64,000 nucleotides of DNA. Origin: Chitinophagaceae bacterium. GTDB taxonomy: Bacteria; Bacteroidota; Bacteroidia; Chitinophagales; Chitinophagaceae. The notes under the pieces are model-generated. The model searched no databases. It saw only the letters and a list, made by a program, of their open reading frames with translations, and was not told the DNA's origin. The stretch spans positions 147,036 to 211,035 of the forward strand of contig JAFKGQ010000014.1 in NCBI GenBank assembly GCA_017307755.1, read 5' to 3'. Each line of letters starts with the position of its first letter. The first letter of the stretch is position 1. Of the stretch, positions 16,534-24,993 are shown in pieces. The translations under genes were made by a program, and so were the position numbers.

Positions 16534-17721
16534 CTGCTTATACCGCAGCATCGCTTCCACAAAATAATAGTCGGCATAGGTCAGCGGGACGTCCACTTCC
16601 GATTTTGCCGGCAGGTGGCCCACACTGTGTTTGAGTATAAATCCGCCGTTAGAACCTACGACGGCATGATAGGTGTTGGAGGATAAGTTGACAATGATCT
16701 GTTCGGCCACATCCAGGTATTCCCTGCCCTTTTCCACAGGTACATAACGGCTCAGCTCTATCAACGCGGAGGCCATGACGGCTCCGGCCGAGGCGTCCCG
16801 CAAGGCCCGCTGCCCCTCAGGCGCGTTATAATCCCATACAGGTATCTTGTCGGCCGGCAGATTGGGATTAGTCAGGATAAAATGGGCGATATGCTCGGCC
16901 TGATCGAGATAACGGGGATCATGCGTACTACGGTACATCACGGTATAGCCGTATAGTCCCCACGCCTGTCCCCGCGCCCAGGCCGAAGAGTCGGAAAAAC
17001 CCTGCGCCGTCTGACGGGCCCGTACTGCTCCTGTGGCCGTATCATAATCCACGACATGGAAAGAACTATAGTCCGGCCGGAAATGATGTTGCATCGTGGT
17101 GTTGGCATGCGTGACGGCAATCCGGTAAAAAGAGGAGTCACCGCTGAAATGGGTCGCCCAGAACAATAGCTCCAGGTTCATCATATTGTCGATGATGACG
17201 GGGTATTGCCATTTTCCATGGTCCCAGCTTTTGATACAGCCCACTTTCGGGTTAAAACGAGTGGACAGGCTGCGCGCGCTGTTCATCAGTATCTCGTCAT
17301 AATCCCTGGTGTTGAATATATGACGGGCATTTCCAAAACTGCAATACATCATAAAGCCCAGGTCATGCGTGCCTTTGTTGAATTGCTCTTTTTCGAGGAG
17401 TTTGAGCCGCCGTTTGGCCTCATTCGATAAGGAAGTATCGTGCGAAAATTCATAGAGATAGAACAGGGTGCCGGGATAAAATCCGCTGGTCCACCATTCT
17501 GAATTGCTCGTCTCCAGTTTATCCCCCATGGCATAATAGGTCTTTGGCAGCCGGTCGGCCGGCAACTTGCCCATCAGTACCTTGTATTGGTTGGCGGCTT
17601 GCCGGAGGTTTCCGTCGATCAGCCGGATCAGAGGTTGTTTGGGTTGAAGACGTACGGGCTTTTGTGCGATGCCGGATACGGTAGCTACGATCAGTAAGGT
17701 CAGCAAAGAGATTCTTAACAT
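16507..17721 (-). CDS. exported glycoside hydrolase family 88 (unsaturated glucuronyl hydrolase)
   Basis: A 404-residue periplasmic enzyme with a signal peptide ending near SGIAQ. GH88 enzymes remove the unsaturated uronic acid left by polysaccharide lyases through hydration of the double bond. The fold is an (alpha/alpha)6 barrel; likely catalytic aspartates are D120 in GTHDLGFMMY and D178 in VIIDNMMNLELL, and the SAWARGQAWGLYGY and DASAGA motifs are present. The product, 4-deoxy-5-ketouronate, is the substrate of KduI encoded at 53.3 kb. It follows the DUF2264 gene by 19 bases, likely one operon. Confidence 0.92.
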   Translation of the reverse strand: MLRISLLTLLIVATVSGIAQKPVRLQPKQPLIRLIDGNLRQAANQYKVLMGKLPADRLPKTYYAMGDKLETSNSEWWTSGFYPGTLFYLYEFSHDTSLSNEAKRRLKLLEKEQFNKGTHDLGFMMYCSFGNARHIFNTRDYDEILMNSARSLSTRFNPKVGCIKSWDHGKWQYPVIIDNMMNLELLFWATHFSGDSSFYRIAVTHANTTMQHHFRPDYSSFHVVDYDTATGAVRARQTAQGFSDSSAWARGQAWGLYGYTVMYRSTHDPRYLDQAEHIAHFILTNPNLPADKIPVWDYNAPEGQRALRDASAGAVMASALIELSRYVPVEKGREYLDVAEQIIVNLSSNTYHAVVGSNGGFILKHSVGHLPAKSEVDVPLTYADYYFVEAMLRYKQLGDKESTR

Positions 17722-17740
17722 ATGGATGACAATATTTACG

Positions 17741-19042
17741 CTAATCTATGGAATGATCTCCGGATACATCCTGTCCGCTCCAAATTTTCTGCGCCGTCCA
17801 CTGTTCGGGCGGCGACGACCAGAACACATCCGTATCCGGCAGACCCAGGGGCAGCAGGATGAGAGAGCAGAGGTACAGGCTGCCGGTGGTATTGTAGAAA
17901 TCCGCCTGGTCGGGCTGCGAGCCGCATACGCCGATGTTCAGCCAGCCGTCCTTTGTATAGGTACCCGTTGCTTCCATGGTCCTGCGTATGACGGCCGTCA
18001 GCGCGCATCGTACCTGTGCCGGCTTCAATTGCGCCGGCAACTGCTGACGCCATGCCATATCCGCCAGGTGCTGGAAGGCGGCGCCCCGATAGACTACCGA
18101 CCGCCCCATGACCGGGTAACTCCCGTCAGCATTGACCAGCCGCTCCTGTATGAGCGCATATCGCTGATCACGCTGTCTGAATTTGTCCAGCAATGACGCA
18201 TATGACCCGTTCTTCGTATGTATGATGTCCGTGATGGCAGTGAGAAAAGGATGAATGACAAAACTATTGTAGTAGTCGTTGTGATAGGCCGGGCCATCCG
18301 AATAAAGACCGTCCCCCACATACCATTGATCCGTCTGACGGATGGCATAGTCGATCCGCATTTCGTCATAAGGCAGATTGTACCGGCAAAAAAATGCTTC
18401 TATCATGCCGGAGAACAGTAGCCAATTGTTAAAGCCCGGTCGTATTTTCCGCGTGCTCACAAGCGCCGTCACAACACGTCCGCGGCCAGCCGTATCCAAA
18501 TGCTCCCACAACCAGGGGCAGCGAACAAAGGCAAAAGCAAAAAAAGCAGCATCCACCAGTGCCTGCTCAGGATTGTCCCAGGCCATATAGTCCGCGGCGG
18601 CAGGGTCAGTAGTATGAGCAATGGCTGCAAGTACCCAGGCCCTGTACTGGCTGCGCAGCGCCAGCTCTTTTGAGGAACCTCCTTCCCCGCCCAGCCAGGG
18701 GGCAATCCCGCATAAAGTACGGCCAAATGCTTCCAGATAAGCAGCGCGACTCCGCAATCCGGCATTATCCGTCCGTTTAGAAAGCACCAGCGGCATGCTG
18801 CGCTTCAGATCATCCTGGGCAAGATGGTAGATCACGGGACGGGCCAACTTGTCCATCTGCTGCAGCCAGTACTCCCTGTCCGATAAATGTCCGGAAAATG
18901 GGTCTTCTGAAAAATTTAACCCATTTTCCGGAGACATCTCATGATGGGCCTTCGGCCGACGGACCTCCGGCCCGTCCAGCCGCTGGGCGCTGCCCGCAAA
19001 CACCATTAGCATACAAACAAAAAAACCTGTCAATTTTTTCAA
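17741..19042 (-). CDS. exported DUF2264 domain protein
   Basis: A 433-residue protein of the DUF2264 family, predicted (alpha/alpha) barrels found in polysaccharide utilisation loci and often near GH88/GH105 genes. Signal peptide MKKLTGFFVCMLMVFAGSAQ. Family landmarks are RSRAAYLEAFGRTLCGIAPW, NNWLLFSGMIEAFF, WYVGDGLYSDGPAYHNDYYNS and the late GCGS-like CGSQPDQADFYNTTGSLYL. Residues 23-32 (GPEVRRPKA) are encoded by a 28-base double-hairpin repeat that also occurs elsewhere in the window. It is cotranscribed with GH88 downstream. Enzyme activity unknown. Confidence 0.88.
   Translation of the reverse strand: MKKLTGFFVCMLMVFAGSAQRLDGPEVRRPKAHHEMSPENGLNFSEDPFSGHLSDREYWLQQMDKLARPVIYHLAQDDLKRSMPLVLSKRTDNAGLRSRAAYLEAFGRTLCGIAPWLGGEGGSSKELALRSQYRAWVLAAIAHTTDPAAADYMAWDNPEQALVDAAFFAFAFVRCPWLWEHLDTAGRGRVVTALVSTRKIRPGFNNWLLFSGMIEAFFCRYNLPYDEMRIDYAIRQTDQWYVGDGLYSDGPAYHNDYYNSFVIHPFLTAITDIIHTKNGSYASLLDKFRQRDQRYALIQERLVNADGSYPVMGRSVVYRGAAFQHLADMAWRQQLPAQLKPAQVRCALTAVIRRTMEATGTYTKDGWLNIGVCGSQPDQADFYNTTGSLYLCSLILLPLGLPDTDVFWSSPPEQWTAQKIWSGQDVSGDHSID
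18947..18974 (+). repeat. 28-base double-hairpin repeat, copy A
   Basis: GGCC-TTC-GGCC, spacer GA, then CGGACC-TCC-GGCCCG. Two adjacent hairpins with 3-base loops. Same architecture and length as the copies at 33321-33348 (opposite orientation) and 37213-37240. Lies inside the DUF2264 gene just after its signal peptide. Confidence 0.6.
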
Positions 19043-19125
19043 TCTTTTGAATTTTGCCCGAATTTAACATCTTTTGACCATGTCGGGGAGGCATCCTTCC
19101 CTGTCAGCTCTACGTATAGAAGGTT

Positions 19126-19803
19126 ATGCCTGTATTGCACACCAGTCAGACAAATAATATCTACATCCCGGGATTGAACAGATCGCCGGACGATCCGGCA
19201 GTGCTTTCTCCGGAAAGAGACCGGTATGTAAGAGGATATACTGACGAAGAAGTTGCACGACTGCCGGAGGTACCGGACGGACATTCTCAAAGCGCCATCT
19301 GGCGCCATCGCAAGATTTCCTGCCGCCGCCTGGTGGAGTACCTGGCGCTTAAGAATAAGACACTTAGCATCCTGGAAGTTGGCTGCGGCAACGGATGGCT
19401 CTCCTTTCAATTGTCTTCCATACCCGGCAACCGCGTCCTGGGGCTGGACCGCGATCTCCACGTCCTGCGCCAGGCGGCAAGAGTTTTTCGCCAGCAGCCT
19501 AATCTGAAATTCATGTGCGGGGATTTCTACTCGGACATCATGACTGGGCTTACCTTTGATACGATCATCTTCTCCGCCTCTATCCAATACTTTTCTTCCC
19601 TGAATGAAATTCTATCCGCATCCCTGCTCCGTCTGAAAGAGAAAGGAGAGATACATATCCTGGACACGCCCGTCCGGACACGCGACCTGGGTATCTTCCA
19701 ATACCGTCTTATGTTCAATCCCCGGTCACTGGGCAACAGACTGCTCGGCAAAAGCCGGCAACTGCCCTGGATACGGGTGACGAATTATAGGCTCAATCGT
19801 TAG
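19126..19803 (+). CDS. class I SAM-dependent methyltransferase
   Basis: A 225-residue methyltransferase. Motif I is clear as ILEVGCGNGWLS, followed by the acidic end of strand 2 (VLGLDRD), MCGDFYSD and the Rossmann strand FDTIIFSASIQYF. The first 60 residues (ending around the AIWRHRKIS segment) precede the fold. The substrate is unknown; the HILDTPVRT region and lack of a lid domain give no further clue. It converges on the T9SS cargo gene with a 4-base stop overlap. ATG at 19126 is the first start in the open frame. Confidence 0.8.
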   Translation: MPVLHTSQTNNIYIPGLNRSPDDPAVLSPERDRYVRGYTDEEVARLPEVPDGHSQSAIWRHRKISCRRLVEYLALKNKTLSILEVGCGNGWLSFQLSSIPGNRVLGLDRDLHVLRQAARVFRQQPNLKFMCGDFYSDIMTGLTFDTIIFSASIQYFSSLNEILSASLLRLKEKGEIHILDTPVRTRDLGIFQYRLMFNPRSLGNRLLGKSRQLPWIRVTNYRLNR

Positions 19804-20912
19804 TTCGTCCTGTGGATGAAGCGCACTGCCAGCGGTGGGACCTGCCGGCCCGTGACACGGAGGAAGTAGATCCCGGAAGGAAGTCCGGCAGGCAGATCAA
19901 TATGCACCGTTGTTGAGCTTCCACCAGGCCCGGGCAGTCTTTCTTCTTTCAACAGCCGCCCGGTGACGTCCCATAAAGACAGATGATCATATTCACCGGG
20001 ATCAGACAACGACAGGTATACTTTTTCCCGGGCGGGACTGGGATAAGCGACACCCGTCAACAACTGATCCGCTGCCGGAGGTGCAGCCGGTATACGAGCC
20101 GGCGTCGTGGGAGGAAGATACAATACGGTCAGTATATAATTGTTGGCCACCGCACCACAAACACCCGGTGTTGTCCCCGGAGGAGCCATGCTGTTATTAC
20201 CACAGATATAACAGGTATTGCCTGCCGGATGCGACACAAAGGCCGCGGGGGCCATGGTCGTCCATTTCAGCAGACTGCTGTTTTGCCGGGTAGAGATAAA
20301 TCCGTTGATAACGCTTTCAGTGACGCCTCCTCCCGTCACCAGATAGGAAGGGCTGTTGCTTGTCTCTACAAAAAAACCATTGGTATTAAGATTGAGCGTG
20401 CCACAGATCTCCACCAGCGCACCCATACCGATCTTAGCATAGATGTCTGTCGAGCTGGAGGTCCAGGAGCCCGTCACCAGGAGTATGGCATAGTCATTCA
20501 ACACAAAATTGGTTTCCCATTGGTTAAATGCACCGGAAATGCTAAGATACCCCCCTGTGCAGACCGTGACATTGGGTATGGCGGAAGCCGGGGCCGTGCT
20601 CTCTCCGGTGAAATTGCCGGTAGACAATTTAGCGCCTCTATTCACGAGAATGGATCCTGTCTTGTTGAGGGTGATCTTACCCACTGAGAGAATCCCGGAT
20701 TGTACGATCAAAGCGCCATTAATGATATAGTCCGTGGCATTGCTGGTATTGCCGGAGATACAGTAGGTAGTTCCCGCAGGGATGGTGCCGCCGGCCGGCA
20801 GCGTGGTAATGGAACCTATTGGACAGGCGGTATTGCATTGAGCCAGGCCTGTAGAGGGATGTATTATACCCAATAAAAAGGGTATCAAAAGGTTAAGGTA
20901 TATTCGGTTCAT
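19800..20912 (-). CDS. secreted protein with type IX secretion (T9SS type A) sorting domain
   Basis: A 370-residue surface or secreted protein. Signal peptide begins at the ATG at 20912 (MNRIYLNLLIPFLLG). The central part is a low-complexity, Gly/Thr/Ser-rich beta-helix-like region with cysteine pairs. The last about 80 residues are a T9SS C-terminal domain: AYPSPAREKVYLSLSDP, LWDVTGRLL, GIYFLRVTG and AVRFIHR. The domain is removed on export through the Bacteroidota type IX system. Function of the passenger is unknown. Confidence 0.85.
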   Translation of the reverse strand: MNRIYLNLLIPFLLGIIHPSTGLAQCNTACPIGSITTLPAGGTIPAGTTYCISGNTSNATDYIINGALIVQSGILSVGKITLNKTGSILVNRGAKLSTGNFTGESTAPASAIPNVTVCTGGYLSISGAFNQWETNFVLNDYAILLVTGSWTSSSTDIYAKIGMGALVEICGTLNLNTNGFFVETSNSPSYLVTGGGVTESVINGFISTRQNSSLLKWTTMAPAAFVSHPAGNTCYICGNNSMAPPGTTPGVCGAVANNYILTVLYLPPTTPARIPAAPPAADQLLTGVAYPSPAREKVYLSLSDPGEYDHLSLWDVTGRLLKEERLPGPGGSSTTVHIDLPAGLPSGIYFLRVTGRQVPPLAVRFIHRTN

Positions 20913-20983
20913 AGGGTAAAGTGATTCGGGGCCAAGATAAGGTGAAAAGCGCATTTTTGGAACTGGAAAAAACCATTAGTCCG

Positions 20984-20991
20984 TACCTTTG
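20984..20991 (+). promoter_or_regulatory. Bacteroidota -7 promoter box TACCTTTG, leaderless arrangement
   Basis: Exact TAnnTTTG element only 5 bases before the ATG at 20997. With the usual distance from this box to the transcription start, the mRNA would begin at or next to the start codon, so the gene is probably expressed from a leaderless or nearly leaderless message. Confidence 0.55.
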
Positions 20992-20996
20992 CGCCC

Positions 20997-23924
20997 ATGA
21001 GCGAAACACTGCAGAACTTGGCCCGGCAACTGGAAGGAGAATTCTATTTTGACACTACGATACGGACCCTATATGCCACCGATGCTTCCGCCTATCGGGA
21101 AATGCCGCTGGCCGTCGCTGTCCCCAGGACGATAGAAGATATAAAAAAGCTGATCGCTTTTGCCCGTCATCAAAAAATATCCCTCATCCCCCGCACAGCC
21201 GGCACTTCCCTGGCAGGACAGGTCGTAGGAAAAGGAATTATAGTGGACGTCTCAAAATATTTCACAGGTATATTGGAATTCAACAAAGAAGAAAGATGGG
21301 TGCGGGTCCAGCCCGGTGTCGTCAGGGACGAGCTGAATTTATTCCTACGCCCCCATGGCCTGCTGTTTGGCCCGGAAACATCCACCGCCAACCGCGCCAT
21401 GATCGGGGGTATGGTGGGCAATAACTCCTGTGGGTCCAATTCCGTAGTCTATCGCAGTACCCGCGAACACTTGCTGGAAGTAAAGGCATTGCTCAGCGAT
21501 GGCGCCGAAACCGTATTCCGCTCACTATCCCCGGACGAATTCCACACCAAATGCGAAACACCCGGCCTGGAAGGCGATATTTACCGCACCGTACGGGGCA
21601 TCCTGGGTAACTATGACAACCAGGTAGAGATCCGCAAGGAATTCCCCAAAGCCAGCATCGAAAGAAGGAACACGGGTTATGCCCTGGACCTGATGCTGGA
21701 GACGGCCCCTTTCACCGCCGGCATGCCGGACTTTAATTTCTGCACCTTAATGGCCGGCAGTGAAGGCACCCTGGCCTTTATCACGGAGATCAAACTGAAC
21801 TGCTCTCCCCTGCCACCCCCTGAATCCGGCTTGCTCTGCGTTCACTTTAATACCATCGACGAATCCCTGCGGGCCAACCTCATTGCACTTCAATATGGCC
21901 CCAGCGCCAGCGAGCTCATTGACCACTTTATATTAGAGTGCACAAAGGACAATATTGAACAGCGTAAGAACCGTTTTTTCGTACAGGGCGACCCCGGCGC
22001 CATCCTCGTAGTAGAATTTACCAGAAACTCCAGGGAGGAGATCATGGAAATTGCCGCCAAAGTAGAAGCCGATATGCGAGCCGCGGGATTGGGTTATCAC
22101 TTTCCCCTGCTGTTTGGAGAGGACACGAAAAAAATATGGGCGCTTCGTAAGGCTGGGCTGGGCTTATTAAGCAATCTGCCCGGTGATGACAAGGCCGTTC
22201 CCGTCATCGAGGACACAGCCGTGGACGTGCAGGACCTGCCCGACTACATCCGCGAGTTCAACGAGATCCTGAAAAAACATGATCTGTATTCCGTACACTA
22301 TGCCCACGCCGGCAGCGGAGAGATCCACCTGCGTCCCATCATCAATCTAAAGACAGCCGAAGGCAACCGGCTTTTCCGCACTATCGCAGAAGAGATCGCC
22401 ACGCTGGTGAAAAAATACAAAGGGTCGCTCAGCGGTGAACATGGGGACGGCAGACTCCGGGGAGAGTTCATCCCCCAAATGGTAGGCCCCAGGAACTATG
22501 AATTGATGCGTATCCTCAAAAAGAGCTGGGACCCACAAGGTATTTTCAATCCGGGAAAGATCGTGGATACCCCCTCCATGAATTCCATGCTCCGCTACGA
22601 ACCAGGACAGCAGACACCTGCCTTCCCTACCCTATTCCGCTTTCACCGGCAGAACATCCTGCAACATGCCGAACAGTGCAACGGCTCCGGCGATTGCCGT
22701 AAGACCCACCTGTCCGGTGGCACCATGTGCCCCTCCTTCATGGCTACCCGCAACGAAAAAGATACCACCAGGGCTCGTGCCAACATCCTGCGTGAATTCC
22801 TTACCCACAGCGATAAACCCAACCGCTATGACCACAAGGAGATCTACGAGGTGATGGATCTCTGTCTCAGCTGTAAAGGTTGTAAGTCCGAATGCCCCTC
22901 AAATGTGGATATGGCCAAGCTAAAGGCGGAATTTCTGCAGCACTACTACGACGCCAATGGCGTACCTTTCCGTAGCCGGCTGATCGCGGGTTTTGCCGCT
23001 TCCGCCCGCCTGGGCTCGCTGGTGCCGGGCCTGTACAATAAAATAATAAAAGGCCGCCTGACAGGACGATGGGTCAAAAAAATCTCCGGCTTTGCCCTGG
23101 ACAGAAGCATGCCTTTGCTCCATTCCACTACTTTACGCAGCTGGCATCGCCGCCATAAACCTTCTATTACCCCCTCCAAAGGACGCGTCTATCTGTTCTG
23201 CGACGAGTTCACCAACTATAACGACACGGACATCGGGATAAAAGCCGTTTTGCTGCTGGAACAACTGGGCTATGAAGTGGTTATACCAGAACATGGGGAA
23301 AGTGGCAGGGCCTGGCTTTCAAAGGGATTGATCCGGCATGCCAAAAAGATCGCCGCATCCAACGTAAGTCTTCTGAGTCCCCTGGTAACAGCGGAAACCC
23401 CGCTCATCGGCATTGAACCCTCCGCCATCCTTACCTTTAAGGATGAATACCCCGATCTGGCGGACGATGGCTGGCTGGACGCAGCGCAAAAGCTGGCGGC
23501 CAATACCTTCCTGATAGACGATTTCCTGGCCCGTGAGATCGATAAAGGCAATATCCGGCCGGCCCAATTCACCCGCAATACCCGGCAGATCCAGCTGCAC
23601 GGTCACTGCCAGCAAAAAGCCTTATCCACTGTGGCAGGCTCCGTCAAACTCCTGTCCCTTCCGGAAAATTATTCTGTAAAGGTCATTCCCTCTGGCTGCT
23701 GCGGCATGGCCGGCTCCTTTGGTTATGAAAAAGAACACTATGATATCTCCCAAAAAATAGGAGAACTGGTACTGCTGCCCACGGTCCGCCGCCAGCCGGA
23801 AGAAGTGATCATCGCCGCCCCGGGCACCAGCTGCCGCCACCAGATCAAGGACGGCACGGGAAGAAAAGCCCTGCACCCTGTGGAAGTTTTATATGAAGCG
23901 CTCGTAGCAAACGACAATTCGTAA
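20997..23924 (+). CDS. FAD- and Fe-S-binding 2-hydroxyacid dehydrogenase (D-lactate/D-2-hydroxyglutarate type)
   Basis: A 975-residue two-part enzyme. The N-terminal half is a vanillyl-alcohol-oxidase type flavoprotein: FAD loop RTAGTSLAGQVVGKGIIVD (about 63-81), GGMVGNNSCGSNS, and the C-terminal FAD-oxidase domain with GSLSGEHGDGRLRGEF. The second half has two [4Fe-4S] motifs (CNGSGDC...CPS near 560-580 and CLSCKGCKSECP near 623-634) and CCG-type cysteines (GHCQQKAL, SGCCGMAGSFGYE). This equals GlcD plus GlcF in one chain and oxidises a D-2-hydroxyacid, feeding electrons to quinone. D-lactate is the likeliest substrate, but D-2-hydroxyglutarate is possible. Confidence 0.85.
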   Translation: MSETLQNLARQLEGEFYFDTTIRTLYATDASAYREMPLAVAVPRTIEDIKKLIAFARHQKISLIPRTAGTSLAGQVVGKGIIVDVSKYFTGILEFNKEERWVRVQPGVVRDELNLFLRPHGLLFGPETSTANRAMIGGMVGNNSCGSNSVVYRSTREHLLEVKALLSDGAETVFRSLSPDEFHTKCETPGLEGDIYRTVRGILGNYDNQVEIRKEFPKASIERRNTGYALDLMLETAPFTAGMPDFNFCTLMAGSEGTLAFITEIKLNCSPLPPPESGLLCVHFNTIDESLRANLIALQYGPSASELIDHFILECTKDNIEQRKNRFFVQGDPGAILVVEFTRNSREEIMEIAAKVEADMRAAGLGYHFPLLFGEDTKKIWALRKAGLGLLSNLPGDDKAVPVIEDTAVDVQDLPDYIREFNEILKKHDLYSVHYAHAGSGEIHLRPIINLKTAEGNRLFRTIAEEIATLVKKYKGSLSGEHGDGRLRGEFIPQMVGPRNYELMRILKKSWDPQGIFNPGKIVDTPSMNSMLRYEPGQQTPAFPTLFRFHRQNILQHAEQCNGSGDCRKTHLSGGTMCPSFMATRNEKDTTRARANILREFLTHSDKPNRYDHKEIYEVMDLCLSCKGCKSECPSNVDMAKLKAEFLQHYYDANGVPFRSRLIAGFAASARLGSLVPGLYNKIIKGRLTGRWVKKISGFALDRSMPLLHSTTLRSWHRRHKPSITPSKGRVYLFCDEFTNYNDTDIGIKAVLLLEQLGYEVVIPEHGESGRAWLSKGLIRHAKKIAASNVSLLSPLVTAETPLIGIEPSAILTFKDEYPDLADDGWLDAAQKLAANTFLIDDFLAREIDKGNIRPAQFTRNTRQIQLHGHCQQKALSTVAGSVKLLSLPENYSVKVIPSGCCGMAGSFGYEKEHYDISQKIGELVLLPTVRRQPEEVIIAAPGTSCRHQIKDGTGRKALHPVEVLYEALVANDNS

Positions 23925-23951
23925 TTTGCGTCACTAATCTATCCTGCGACC

Positions 23952-24923
23952 ATGGCCTTGATGAAAAAGATCGATCCGTATTTAAAGACTAACAACGATA
24001 CGGGATTCGGCACGAATGCAAGCAATTACGGGGGACGTTTTATCAATCGGGATGGCACCTTCAACATCCGTAAGGAAGGTATGCCCTTTATGGAAAGGTA
24101 TAGTATTTTCCATCATATGTTGACCCTCCCCAGATGGAAGTTCATCACGGTCATCGTGTTATTCTACCTGGTCATCAATCTCCTGTTCGCCCTTATCTAT
24201 TTTGCCATCGGCTTCGAGCAGTTCCAGGGGGTCATCGGCGGCACTACCTGGGCAAAATTTAAGGAAGCCTATTTCTTTAGTACCGAGACGTTTACGACGG
24301 TGGGGTACGGCCGGGTCAATCCCACAGGCGACGCCGCCAATTTTGTAGCCTCCATCGAAGCCATGCTCGGCTTCCTCTCCTTCGCCCTGGCCACGGGTCT
24401 TATGTACGGACGTTTTTCCCGCCCCAGAGCCTATCTCGTATTCAGCGACTTCGCCCTCATCAGCCCCTATAAAGATAGTCAGGCGCTCATGTTCCGCTTT
24501 GCATCCTATAAGGACAAACACACATTGACGGACGTAGAGATCCGGGTGAACGTGGGTCTGCTGGTCCAGACAGACGGTCGGTCGGAATACAGGTACTACG
24601 AGCTGGCCCTGGAACGTAGCAAGGTGGAAAACCTTTCCATGAACTGGACCGTAGTCCACCCCCTCGATGAAAAAAGTCCCCTCCGTGGTTTTACCTGGGA
24701 AGATATGAAGGCTTCCGATGTAGAGCTGTACGTACTAATAAGAGGATTTGACGATATTTATTCCAACCAGGTACTGCAGCGCACTTCCTACACCTACCAC
24801 GAGATCCGCTTCAACGGCAAATTCGTACCCATGTACCGGGAAAGCAATGACGGCAAGACTACCATTCTGGAATTACATAAATTAAACGAATTCATAGAAA
24901 CGCCGTCAAACACTCCTGATTAA
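23952..24923 (+). CDS. inwardly rectifying potassium channel, KirBac type
   Basis: A 323-residue inner-membrane channel. Two transmembrane helices (about 63-86 and 128-150) flank a pore loop with the potassium selectivity filter T115-TVGYG. The C-terminal half is the immunoglobulin-like cytoplasmic domain of inward rectifiers (RPRAYLVFSDFALISPY, SMNWTVVHPLDEKSPLRGF, LYVLIRGFDDIYSNQVLQRTS). This matches prokaryotic KirBac channels in length and order. It follows the dehydrogenase gene by 27 bases on the same strand. Start could also be the Met at residue 4. Confidence 0.92.
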   Translation: MALMKKIDPYLKTNNDTGFGTNASNYGGRFINRDGTFNIRKEGMPFMERYSIFHHMLTLPRWKFITVIVLFYLVINLLFALIYFAIGFEQFQGVIGGTTWAKFKEAYFFSTETFTTVGYGRVNPTGDAANFVASIEAMLGFLSFALATGLMYGRFSRPRAYLVFSDFALISPYKDSQALMFRFASYKDKHTLTDVEIRVNVGLLVQTDGRSEYRYYELALERSKVENLSMNWTVVHPLDEKSPLRGFTWEDMKASDVELYVLIRGFDDIYSNQVLQRTSYTYHEIRFNGKFVPMYRESNDGKTTILELHKLNEFIETPSNTPD

Positions 24924-24993
24924 CCGATATTTCACAATCGATAACAACTAAGACCTGAAAATTGACGTAATCTTGTGGCGGAATAAGTTCCAT

